Assembly: GCA_012267605.1 (NCBI GenBank)
Contig: JAAXGF010000131.1
Span: forward strand, 1 to 12,252
Length of the DNA stretch: 12,252 nt
From: Alphaproteobacteria bacterium
GTDB lineage: Bacteria > Pseudomonadota > Alphaproteobacteria > JAAXGF01
Direction of reading: 5' to 3'
Shown: positions 6,166 to 12,252 of the stretch, piece after piece
How the letters are laid out: every line of letters begins with the position of its first letter
Position numbering within the stretch: the stretch's first letter is position 1
Position numbers and translations under genes: made by a program
Notes under the pieces: generated by a model
Databases searched by the model: none
Told to the model about the DNA's origin: nothing
The model's input: the letters and a program-made list of their open reading frames with translations, nothing else

Positions 6166-6579
6166 CTAGGATTCGAAACCGAGCTTGGCCAGCTCCACGG
6201 CGGCTCGAAGCTCTATTTCTCTAAGGATTTCGGAGAGGCGGGGATCGGAAATCCTCACCTGGCCGTCGCGCACGCGGCGAAGTAGAAGCTCGAGTTCGTT
6301 CCGCGGCAAAACGCCAGTCAATAGGCCCAGGCGAATGTTCTCCAAATGATCCAGGAGTGCATTGCCATGTGCCAAGCCGCGGGAGCGTCCCTTCGTTGCG
6401 TCGGGTGTCGACTGAACCGCGAGCAAGGCTTCAATCGATTCCATCGGCGCGGCGGGCCCTAGCGACGCGGCCGCCGCGGTTTCCTTGGGGATTCGGCTCG
6501 CAAAATCCGTGTCGCCTCTTACCCGGCGCGAACGACCAGCCGAGGTCATGCCGATTGCACCGGTGCCAGTTATCTTCAT
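6166..6579 (-). CDS. fliX: Flagellar assembly regulator FliX
   Basis: This 137-residue protein starts MKITGTGAIG, matching the FliX N-terminus. A low-complexity Ala/Arg/Ser-rich linker (about 11-45) is followed by a conserved helical C-terminal half: MESIEALLAVQ (46-56), NALLDHLENIRLGLLTG (73-89), then SDPRLSEILREIELRAAVELAKL (111-133). In Caulobacter, FliX couples completion of the early basal body to activity of the sigma54 activator FlbD, gating class III/IV flagellar genes. An upstream in-frame TTG at 6588 would add three residues; the ATG at 6579 is preferred because of the conserved MKxTGT start. The Shine-Dalgarno is poor. It is divergent from flgI, the same arrangement as in Caulobacter. 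A CtrA-box-like site about 150 bases upstream reads toward it. Confidence 0.92.
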   Translation of the reverse strand: MKITGTGAIGMTSAGRSRRVRGDTDFASRIPKETAAAASLGPAAPMESIEALLAVQSTPDATKGRSRGLAHGNALLDHLENIRLGLLTGVLPRNELELLLRRVRDGQVRISDPRLSEILREIELRAAVELAKLGFES

Positions 6580-6728
6580 CTCAAACAATTCGAAGCAGCA
6601 AGTGCCGCCATTGTTTCATCCAGCCTTGATGTCTGTCCGAAGACGCGCTCCGATATTTCCTTGGTTCGGGTCGCCGCCACGATTTTTCGAACGGACGAAT
6701 ACGACTGTGAAGAAGATCGATGGCTCGG

Positions 6729-6744
6729 GTTAAGATTTGTTAAA
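6729..6744 (-). promoter_or_regulatory. Candidate CtrA-binding box upstream of fliX
   Basis: On the minus strand TTTA (6744-6741), seven bases, then TTAAC (6733-6729) matches the CtrA consensus TTAA-N7-TTAAC except for one base. Read another way, two TTAA half-sites are separated by six. CtrA directly controls early flagellar genes in Caulobacter. The site is about 150 bases from the fliX start. AT-rich DNA makes chance matches possible. Confidence 0.4.
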
Positions 6745-6882
6745 TTGCTTCCCTCGCCTCGGCAACATTTTCCCGGCACTTGGTAGTGGTTGCCCACCGT
6801 GCCCGTGCCCCGGCCATCCGAAATACCCAAAAAATTTTGGAGAATGCTTTTTGATCAATGAGATAGGAGGATTCTCCCTGTT

Positions 6883-6897
6883 TGGCACGAATTTCGC
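6883..6897 (+). promoter_or_regulatory. Sigma54 (-24/-12) promoter of the flgI operon
   Basis: TGGCACG (6883-6889), four bases, then TCGC (6894-6897) matches the sigma54 consensus TGGCACG-N4-TTGC with one mismatch. The invariant GG (6884-6885) and GC (6896-6897) have the required 12-base offset. Transcription should start near 6909, giving a leader of about 57 bases to the flgI ATG. Sigma54 with FlbD drives class III flagellar operons, including flgI-type operons, in Caulobacter. Confidence 0.75.
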
Positions 6898-6965
6898 TTT
6901 TCCTGGACTGAGTAACGAAACGAATTCTCATCGTTCGACGAGAGAATCACGGGAAGCGCGATGCC

Positions 6966-8141
6966 ATGACACATGTAATTGGAGACAAAGGACAGCGTAC
7001 TAAGCAAGGTTCGCGCATCATCGGTCCGGCGATTGCCATGCTCTCCGCTGTTCTATTTCTTGTTTGTGTATCCGATCAAAGCGTCAACACCATGTCCCGG
7101 ATCAAGGATATCGCTAGTTTCGAAGGCGTGCGCGATAACATGCTTGTCGGCTATGGCCTGGTCGTTGGCCTAAACGGGACCGGAGACCGCCTGAACAACT
7201 CTCCTTTTACCCAGCAGACCTTGATTGGCATGCTGGAGCGCCTTGGCGTCAATACCCGTGAGCTGAATCTTAACACGCGGAATGTGGCTGCAGTCATGGT
7301 GACCGCCACCCTGGCGCCGTTCGCACGGCACGGTAGCCGCATCGACGCCACGATAAGTGCCTTGGGTGATGCCACTAATCTCTTGGGCGGGTCATTGCTG
7401 GTGACTCCGCTGATGGGTGCGGACGGCGAGATTTACGCGGTCGCACAGGGTCAAATCGTGGTCGGGGGATTCACGGCGGTCGGTGCCTCGGGAAGCACGA
7501 TTACCAAGGGGGTGCCGACCAGCGGTCGAATTCCCAACGGCGCCATCGTTGAACGCGAGGTCGATTTTCAGCTCGCCGCACTCACCCACGTCAACATCGG
7601 TTTGAATAACCCCGACTTCACCACCGCGCGCCGTGTGGCACAAGCCATCAACGCGTTGCACGGCGAGCCCGCCGCCCGCGCGATCGACCCCGCGACCGTG
7701 CGACTCACCGTACCCGAACGGTATCATTCGAATGTCGCCGCGTTGCTGACCGACATCGAGCAGCTGCGGGTCACACCCGACCAGCCGGCGCGCATTGTTA
7801 TCGATGAGCAGTCTGGCGTCATTGTCACGGGCGAAAACGTCCGTATCAGCACGGTCGCCATCGGCCAGGGCAACCTCACCATTCGCATAACGGAAGCGCC
7901 GCAAGTTTCGCAGCCAGGTCCCTTCGCGCCAGAAGGTGCGGAAACCACGGAAGTTCAGCGAACCGACCTCGCCATTGATGATGGCGCCGGTAATCGCATG
8001 ACGATCGTGGAATCTGGGGTCAGCTTGCAGTCGCTGATTGAAGGATTGAACGCTTTGGGCATTGGTCCACGGGATATGATCACCATTCTGCAGACTATCA
8101 AAGCCGCTGGGGCGCTTCAGGCCGAGATCGAGGTGCTATGA
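6966..8141 (+). CDS. flgI: Flagellar P-ring protein FlgI
   Basis: The protein has 391 residues, near the usual FlgI length of about 365-375 plus a long leader. It is exported to the periplasm and forms the P-ring bushing around the rod. The mature part starts near MSRIKDIASFEGVRDNMLVGYGLVVGLNGTGD (43-74), an unmistakable FlgI block. Other blocks are the TLIGMLERLGV segment, VMVTATLAPFARHGSRIDATISALGDA, LLVTPLMGADGEIYAVAQG, and the C-terminal LIEGLNALGIGPRDMITILQTIKAAGALQAEIEVL. The N-terminal hydrophobic segment is about 18-36, but no classic AxA cleavage site precedes SRIKDIA. It is first in the operon under the sigma54 promoter, and its stop overlaps flgJ by ATGA. GGGAAG at 6951-6956 is the likely ribosome binding site. 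Confidence 0.97.
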   Translation: MTHVIGDKGQRTKQGSRIIGPAIAMLSAVLFLVCVSDQSVNTMSRIKDIASFEGVRDNMLVGYGLVVGLNGTGDRLNNSPFTQQTLIGMLERLGVNTRELNLNTRNVAAVMVTATLAPFARHGSRIDATISALGDATNLLGGSLLVTPLMGADGEIYAVAQGQIVVGGFTAVGASGSTITKGVPTSGRIPNGAIVEREVDFQLAALTHVNIGLNNPDFTTARRVAQAINALHGEPAARAIDPATVRLTVPERYHSNVAALLTDIEQLRVTPDQPARIVIDEQSGVIVTGENVRISTVAIGQGNLTIRITEAPQVSQPGPFAPEGAETTEVQRTDLAIDDGAGNRMTIVESGVSLQSLIEGLNALGIGPRDMITILQTIKAAGALQAEIEVL

Positions 8142-8458
8142 TGATTGGTCTCGAGGCAACCTTTGCCGCCAAGCTTTCTTCCCCCGATCCCAAGCGCGCG
8201 CTTGGTGAAGCTGGCAATGATCCTAAGGCCATTCGCCGCGTCGCCGAGGAGTTTGAAGCGGTCTTCCTGGGCGAAGTGATCGACCAAATGTTCGCTGGTA
8301 TCCCCACTGACGGAGAGTTCGGTGGCGGACATGCCGAAGGCGTCTACCGTTCGATGTTGAGCCAGGAGTACGCGAAGCTCATCGCTGCAAAGGGCGGGAT
8401 TGGGGTTGCCGATGCGGTAGAGCGCGAAATTCTAAAAATGCAGGAAGAGGCAAGCTGA
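8138..8458 (+). CDS. flgJ: FlgJ-type rod-binding protein (rod-binding domain only)
   Basis: This 106-residue protein is equivalent to the N-terminal rod-binding domain of enterobacterial FlgJ, without the muramidase half. This is the usual alphaproteobacterial form (also annotated as CheL-like). The conserved core is AIRRVAEEFEAVFLGEVIDQMFAGI (about 28-52), followed by FGGGHAEGVYRSMLSQEYAKLIAAKGGIGVADAVEREI. It is thought to cap or help assemble the rod in the periplasm; the peptidoglycan hydrolase must be a separate protein. The start overlaps the flgI stop (ATGA) with a second ATG at 8141, and its TGA overlaps the next start (TGATG). This implies translational coupling through flgI-flgJ-flgN. 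Confidence 0.93.
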   Translation: MMIGLEATFAAKLSSPDPKRALGEAGNDPKAIRRVAEEFEAVFLGEVIDQMFAGIPTDGEFGGGHAEGVYRSMLSQEYAKLIAAKGGIGVADAVEREILKMQEEAS

Positions 8459-8892
8459 TGAGCGATTCTCTCCGCGTGAAGAGCCTGATCGAAGTCACCA
8501 AGAGCCTTTCCGCGCTTGTTCAGTCGGAGATTGATTTGTTGCGGGGCCACCAGCCAGAGGGTCTGGGCGCTATACAGGATGAGAAAGCGCGACTAAGCGC
8601 GCGCTACGCTTCCGCCATCGATGAAGCGCGACGTGCTGAGTCGGTGGCAAAAGTGGAACCCAGTTTACGCGATGGACTGCGCGCCGCGACGAAGGCGCTG
8701 GCCGACCGGGTCGCGCAAAACCTCCGCCTAGTTACGGCCGCCAAATCCGTCAACAGAACCATGGTCAAGGCAATTCACGACGCTGTGGTCGGCGAACGCG
8801 TCGCACCTCCCGGATACGCGCCGAACGGTCGCCTTGAACTCGCGGCCCGCGGTGGTTCGCCGTTCGCAATCACTTTCGATCAACGGATCTGA
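8458..8892 (+). CDS. flgN: FlgN-like flagellar export chaperone for FlgK/FlgL
   Basis: This 144-residue protein is mostly helical, without signal peptide or membrane segment. The N-terminal helix VKSLIEVTKSLSALVQSEIDLLRG (8-31) and the following QDEKARLSARYASAIDEARR resemble the FlgN family. A central Ala/Arg-rich helix includes LRDGLRAATKALADRVAQNLRLVTAAKSVNRTMVKAI. The C-terminal segment is variable (PPGYAPNGRLELAARGG). FlgN proteins bind the C-termini of FlgK and FlgL and deliver them to the flagellar export gate. The identity is supported by position: it directly precedes flgK with one base between stop and start. Sequence conservation in this family is low, so the call rests partly on context. 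Confidence 0.8.
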   Translation: MSDSLRVKSLIEVTKSLSALVQSEIDLLRGHQPEGLGAIQDEKARLSARYASAIDEARRAESVAKVEPSLRDGLRAATKALADRVAQNLRLVTAAKSVNRTMVKAIHDAVVGERVAPPGYAPNGRLELAARGGSPFAITFDQRI

Positions 8893-8893
8893 C

Positions 8894-10693
8894 ATGACCT
8901 TAGGCGTGTCGCTTCAGACCGCGCTCAGCGGTATCCAGGCTACCCAGATTGGCCTTAGCGTCGGCTCGCAAAACGTCGCCAACGCAAATACCCCCGGCTA
9001 TACACGTAAGGCCGCCGAATTTGAAAATGTTACGATTGCCGGTTTGGGCGCCGGGGTGAGCATTAGCAACGTCAATCGCGTAGTCAATATTTTTCTCAGC
9101 AAGGCGTTACGTGAGCAACGCTCCGATCTGGGCGCAGTCGACGCTTCGGCAAAATTCTTCGAGCAAATTCAGTTGGGATTTGGCACAACCGCGAGCGACA
9201 GTACTTTGTCAGCCGATTTGGCGCGACTGAGTACAACCATCGAGGCTCTGTCGAATCTACCCGAGGATGCCGCGCTGCGTTTCGATGTCGTTGACGTAGC
9301 AAACTCACTCGCAAGAAATATCCGTGATTTGGCCGCGAGCGTTCAGCAACTTCGGGGCGATGCTGATGCGCAAATCAAAGACGCAATCGACGTCATCAAC
9401 CGCAATGTCGAGGTGGTTGCCGACATAAATGCCGATATCGTCGCTGCCAATAATGTCGGCGCTCCGGTGGGTGAGCTCGAGGACGCCCGCGACAGGGCCC
9501 TCGACAGAATCGCGGAGCGAATCGACATCACATTATTCTCCCGTGACGACGGTCGAATTTCGGTCTTGACCGGGGGCGGTCAGGCCCTGCTGGATACCGC
9601 CGTGAATAAGCTTGATTATTCACCGGCCACGTCATTCACGCCGATAACGACGTTCAATCCCATCACCATCGTGCCCGCGGACCCGGTTCTAGCCGCAAGC
9701 GGCGCTGGCGTAACTCTGGTTACGGGGGGTGATAGTAGTGCCGTCGTCAGCCAAATTAGCTCGGGCAAACTGAAGGGACTTCTGGACATCCGGGACGGCA
9801 CGCTCCCCAATCTGGGGGATCAGCTTGACACCCTCAGCAACATTGTGCGGGATGAATTCAATCGAATTCATAATCGGGGCACCAGTTTTCCGCCACCAAA
9901 TGCTCTAACCGGCACCCGCACCGTGTCGCTCGTGGACCCATTTGCCGGCACCGGATCGGTTCGGCTCGCGGTGGTCGACGCCAATGGCGATCTCACCAAC
10001 ACCGCACTTGATCTCGATCTTACGACAGTGACGACGGTCAATGAATTGGTGACAGCGTTGAACGATCCAGCGACCGGGCTGATTGGTGCCACAGCAAGCG
10101 TGTCGGTAGATGGGAATCTCGTTATCGCGGCTAACGACCCGGCGAACGGAATTTCAATAAACGAGGATACCAGCCAAGTAAGTGGATTTGGGTTTTCCCA
10201 TTTCTTCGGTCTCAATGACCTATTTGTTGGCGCCGAATCTTCGACAATAGCGGTACGCCAGGAAATTCTCGACAATCCGAGTTTGGTCGCTACGGCTCGG
10301 CTGAGCCTGACAGCGGATGTCGTTCCGATGGCAGATCCGACAGCGATCACGATCGGCGACAACCGAACCGTTCAAGAACTCGCTGCGCTCAGCACGACAG
10401 CATTCGGATTTGCTGCCGTTGGCGGGCTTCCAAGCGGGAATTTCACCGTTGAAGAATATGCCGCCAACATCCTCAAGCTGAACTCGGTTCAGGCGGCCAG
10501 TACCGCCGAAAACCAGAATCTTCAACAGACGCTTTTCGACGACCTCGATTTCCGAAACGCCTCGTTCAGCGGCGTCAACGTCGACGAGGAATTGGCGAAC
10601 CTCGTTACCCTGCAAAACGCGTTCAACGCCTCATCCCGAGTGTTCTCGATCGCTGCGGAGATGCTCGAGGAACTGATCGACCTTATCAGCTAG
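8894..10693 (+). CDS. flgK: Flagellar hook-associated protein 1, FlgK
   Basis: This 599-residue protein is exported through the flagellar secretion apparatus and forms the first layer of the hook-filament junction. The N-terminus MTLGVSLQTALSGIQATQIGLSVGSQNVANANTPGYTRKAA is the rod/hook-type D0 domain with the ANANTPGYTR signature. A long helical D1 region follows with SKALREQRSDLGAVDAS. A variable Ser/Thr/Asp-rich middle (about 250-440) includes a hook-IN-like beta motif (about 345-430). The C-terminus has FSGVNVDEELANLVTLQNAFNASSRVFSIAAEMLEELI. The ATG at 8894, one base after the flgN stop, is chosen because it begins exactly at the conserved D0 start; an upstream frame from 8834 adds unrelated residues from inside flgN. 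GGA at 8885-8887 serves as Shine-Dalgarno. Confidence 0.96.
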   Translation: MTLGVSLQTALSGIQATQIGLSVGSQNVANANTPGYTRKAAEFENVTIAGLGAGVSISNVNRVVNIFLSKALREQRSDLGAVDASAKFFEQIQLGFGTTASDSTLSADLARLSTTIEALSNLPEDAALRFDVVDVANSLARNIRDLAASVQQLRGDADAQIKDAIDVINRNVEVVADINADIVAANNVGAPVGELEDARDRALDRIAERIDITLFSRDDGRISVLTGGGQALLDTAVNKLDYSPATSFTPITTFNPITIVPADPVLAASGAGVTLVTGGDSSAVVSQISSGKLKGLLDIRDGTLPNLGDQLDTLSNIVRDEFNRIHNRGTSFPPPNALTGTRTVSLVDPFAGTGSVRLAVVDANGDLTNTALDLDLTTVTTVNELVTALNDPATGLIGATASVSVDGNLVIAANDPANGISINEDTSQVSGFGFSHFFGLNDLFVGAESSTIAVRQEILDNPSLVATARLSLTADVVPMADPTAITIGDNRTVQELAALSTTAFGFAAVGGLPSGNFTVEEYAANILKLNSVQAASTAENQNLQQTLFDDLDFRNASFSGVNVDEELANLVTLQNAFNASSRVFSIAAEMLEELIDLIS

Positions 10694-10702
10694 GAGCAGT
10701 CA

Positions 10703-11608
10703 ATGTCGTTACGAGTCGCCAATTTGGCTCAGCATAATTTCACGCTCAACCGAGCGCTTGACACCCAGTCGCGTTTGCAGGATTTGCAGGCGCAAATTGC
10801 CACCGGTCGAAAATCCCTTACTTACGCCGGCATTAGCGCTGACGCGAGCCAGCTCGTTTCCTTGGAGGGGCAGCTAACGCGCATGCAACAGTACCAAGAG
10901 GGCAATATCTTGGTCGATCAGCGTTTATCCCGTATGGATGCGGCGATTAGCACGATCTTCGATTCGATGCTGGCGTTGCGTTCGCTGCTTCAACAGGAGC
11001 TAAACGCTCCCTCGACCGGCAACGTGCCCCTAGCCGACGAGGCACAAAACCATCTCGACACGGTTGTTAGCCAGCTCAATCTGAAGGTTAACGGGCGAGT
11101 CCTTTTCGCCGGCTCCAAAACGACAACACAGCCGGTGCAGACGCCACCGCCGGATCCTTCGGTTTTTGGCGTACCTGAAGCCAACTATTACGATGGCGAT
11201 GCCGTTGAACTCACCGCGCGCATCGCCGAGGACCGAGAAGTTCGCTACGGCGTAACGGCTGACCGACTCGCATTCCAGGAAGCAATCGGTGCTCTCCAGG
11301 CAGCCATCGAAGGCGACAATACGGACGATCCGGTGTTGGTGGATGCGGCGCTTGGGCTGACGGTCAACGCAATCGATGCACTGCCAGAGATTCGCAGCGA
11401 AATTGGCGCCGTTCAACTGAGCATCGCCGGCCAGAACAAACGTCATGAGGATTTTCTCGTGTTCACCGAAAACGTCGTTAGCAACATCGAAAATGTCGAT
11501 GTGCCATCGGCCGTATTGCGGCTGGCGTCTGAGGAAACGTTGCTCGAGGCGTCGTATCTGACGTTGGTGCGGGTCGGCAACCTGACTCTCGCGGACTTCT
11601 TGAGATGA
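10703..11608 (+). CDS. flgL: Flagellar hook-associated protein 3, FlgL
   Basis: This 301-residue flagellin-superfamily junction protein forms the layer between FlgK and the filament. The N-terminal D0/D1 coiled coil includes NFTLNRALDTQSRLQDLQAQIATGRKSLTYAGISADASQLVSLE, where SLTYAGI-x-D-A replaces the usual flagellin S-x-x-D-D-A-A block. NGRVLFAGSKTTTQPVQ (about 132-148) is the FlgL hallmark leading into the exposed domain. The C-terminal helix with NVDVPSAVLRLASEETLLEASYLTLVRVGNLTLADFLR closes the D0 domain. AGGAG at 10692-10696 lies six bases before the ATG, and the gene begins 9 bases after flgK stops. It probably is the last gene of the flgI operon, because a 134-base gap follows. Confidence 0.95.
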   Translation: MSLRVANLAQHNFTLNRALDTQSRLQDLQAQIATGRKSLTYAGISADASQLVSLEGQLTRMQQYQEGNILVDQRLSRMDAAISTIFDSMLALRSLLQQELNAPSTGNVPLADEAQNHLDTVVSQLNLKVNGRVLFAGSKTTTQPVQTPPPDPSVFGVPEANYYDGDAVELTARIAEDREVRYGVTADRLAFQEAIGALQAAIEGDNTDDPVLVDAALGLTVNAIDALPEIRSEIGAVQLSIAGQNKRHEDFLVFTENVVSNIENVDVPSAVLRLASEETLLEASYLTLVRVGNLTLADFLR

Positions 11609-11645
11609 TCGGAACCGGGAAGTCCGCATTAACTTGGCGGGGATA

Positions 11646-11669
11646 CTTGCCCTGCCTCAACGCGGCAAG
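11646..11669 (+). repeat. Inverted repeat in the flgL-fliW gap
   Basis: CTTGCC (11646-11651) and GGCAAG (11664-11669) can form a 6-bp stem with a 12-base loop. No U-tract follows directly, so it is not a standard terminator. It could be a leader structure of fliW or a weak 3' structure of the flgL transcript. The rest of the 134-base gap holds only a short TCAAA/TTTGA dyad at 11702-11715. Confidence 0.35.
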
Positions 11670-11729
11670 CGACTGGATGTTCTTCCGTTACGGGCCGGCG
11701 ATCAAACTTTTTTGAAAACGTTAACCTAG

Positions 11730-11747
11730 AAGGAATACGGAAATGGA
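11730..11747 (+). promoter_or_regulatory. Cluster of three ANGGA motifs over the fliW translation start
   Basis: AAGGA (11730-11734), ACGGA (11737-11741) and ATGGA (11743-11747) lie within 18 bases. They cover the Shine-Dalgarno and the ATG at 11743. ANGGA is the core of CsrA-binding sites, and CsrA typically blocks translation when bound at the ribosome binding site. The first motif is also a normal Shine-Dalgarno, which raises the chance of coincidence. Confidence 0.4.
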
Positions 11748-12252
11748 TCACACGAATAGCGCTGCCGCCAGCGAGGTCACTCATGAAGACCCTCGCTACG
11801 TAGGCCCCCCAATGGAAGGCGCCGCCACAATCGTCGTCCAAAGTCGATTTGGACCATTGGAGATTGATCCCGCAAAGGCGGTTCTGTTCGAAAATGGACT
11901 ATTCGGCTTTTCCGATTGCCGAAGATTCGCACTCACCGAGCTCAACAGCCCAGGTTACCCGCACCTCAAAGTGCTGCAGTGTCTGGACGATACAGAGGTT
12001 GCGTTCCTCGTACTGCCGTTGGGTCCAACAAACGCGCTTATTGAACGGCCGGACATTGTTGCGGCCTGCGATTCGATCGGTATGGCGGAGGATGACTTGG
12101 GGATATTGGTCATGGTCACGATCCGAGCTACGGAGAAGGGGCCGAGCATTTCCGCAAATCTTTGCGCCCCGCTGCTCATCGATACCGCCTCAAGACTTGG
12201 TATCCAGTACGTTTTGTCGAGCGAGAAATACCCGATCCGCTATCCTCTCTAG
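11743..12252 (+). CDS. fliW: Flagellar assembly factor FliW
   Basis: This 169-residue protein ends with TAG at the last bases of the window. FliW binds CsrA (and flagellin), relieving CsrA repression of flagellin translation; flagellin export and FliW release thus control flagellin supply. The conserved core begins at VVQSRFGPLEIDPAKAVLFENGLFGF (31-56). It continues with VLQCLDDTEVAFLVLPLG and DDLGILVMVTI, then SANLCAPLLID, and ends with the family-typical EKYPIRYPL. About 25 residues precede the core, longer than usual FliW. A start at Met24 (11812) would give a normal length, but AAGGA at 11730-11734 supports 11743. csrA or flagellin genes would be expected just beyond the window. Its leader carries three ANGGA motifs. 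Confidence 0.93.
   Translation: MDHTNSAAASEVTHEDPRYVGPPMEGAATIVVQSRFGPLEIDPAKAVLFENGLFGFSDCRRFALTELNSPGYPHLKVLQCLDDTEVAFLVLPLGPTNALIERPDIVAACDSIGMAEDDLGILVMVTIRATEKGPSISANLCAPLLIDTASRLGIQYVLSSEKYPIRYPL

Larger units (their letters stand above)
6580..6965. other. fliX-flgI divergent regulatory region
   Basis: No credible gene is seen in this 386-base gap. It contains a CtrA-box-like element (6729-6744), a pair of CGGCA-containing direct repeats (6758-6765 and 6772-6779), and a CCAAAA/TTTTGG dyad (6827-6840). It also has a loose IHF-like GATCAA element (6853-6865), a sigma54 promoter (6883-6897), and GGGAAG (6951-6956) as a likely flgI Shine-Dalgarno. The order of distal site, bendable AT-rich DNA and -24/-12 promoter fits enhancer-dependent control. 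Confidence 0.65.

Noticed and set aside
6576..6830. An 84-codon minus-strand open frame upstream of fliX
   Set aside because: It overlaps the conserved fliX start in a different frame, lacks a ribosome binding site and has no family features.
6870..6948. Two GANTC (CcrM methylation) sites flanking the flgI promoter
   Set aside because: GATTC at 6870 and GAATC at 6944 occur at about the chance frequency for a four-base-specific site in this length, so no regulatory claim is made.
8834..8893. Extended N-terminus for flgK
   Set aside because: The extra 20 residues come from inside flgN; the conserved FlgK D0 start matches the ATG at 8894.
11635..11650. Sigma54-like TGGC...TTGC before fliW
   Set aside because: The GG-to-GC distance is one base too long, and sigma54 promoters do not tolerate that; the -24 element also lacks the CAC part.

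Overview
The window looks like a chromosomal segment of an alphaproteobacterium, probably Rhodospirillales-like. The evidence is: a FliX gene divergent from flgI, a DksA that has lost three of four zinc-finger cysteines (an alphaproteobacterial form), a rod-binding-domain-only FlgJ, a CtrA-box-like site, a long alphaproteobacterial-type Na+/amino-acid symporter, and GC-rich coding DNA with AT-richer gaps. No transposase, prophage gene, CRISPR array or rRNA is visible.

Left part (1-4502). A secreted staphylococcal-nuclease-fold protein runs off the left edge on the minus strand. It is followed by a minus-strand tRNA-Gly(GCC) with an encoded CCA end. Then comes a plus-strand cassette: a secreted four-EF-hand protein, an ECF sigma factor, a single-pass membrane protein in the anti-sigma position, and a membrane-anchored periplasmic metal-sensor-like protein. 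The last three are tightly packed and resemble CnrYXH-type metal-responsive sigma systems. The EF-hand gene in front suggests a calcium or divalent-cation input, which is inference. Converging on this cassette is a sodium:alanine/glycine symporter.

Middle part (4503-6165). A gap of about 400 bp carries a good sigma70-type promoter with a near-palindromic operator-like dyad just upstream. It leads to an orphan NarL/FixJ-type response regulator with no kinase in view. Convergent to it is a zinc-finger-less DksA with its own promoter-like sequence.

Right part (6166-12252) is a flagellar cluster. fliX (assembly regulator) points left. flgI (P-ring), flgJ (rod-binding), flgN-like (chaperone), flgK and flgL (hook-filament junction) form a tight rightward operon with 1-4 base overlaps or very short gaps. 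fliW follows after a 134-base leader. The fliX-flgI gap holds a CtrA-box-like site reading toward fliX and a sigma54 -24/-12 promoter with correct spacing reading toward flgI, which matches the Caulobacter class II/class III flagellar hierarchy. The fliW start region has three ANGGA (CsrA-type) motifs over the Shine-Dalgarno and start codon, suggesting that CsrA, the partner FliW normally sequesters, could control fliW itself.

The least familiar pieces are the EF-hand/ECF/anti-sigma/metal-sensor cassette and the possible CsrA-fliW feedback. Most of the flagellar segment is conventional.
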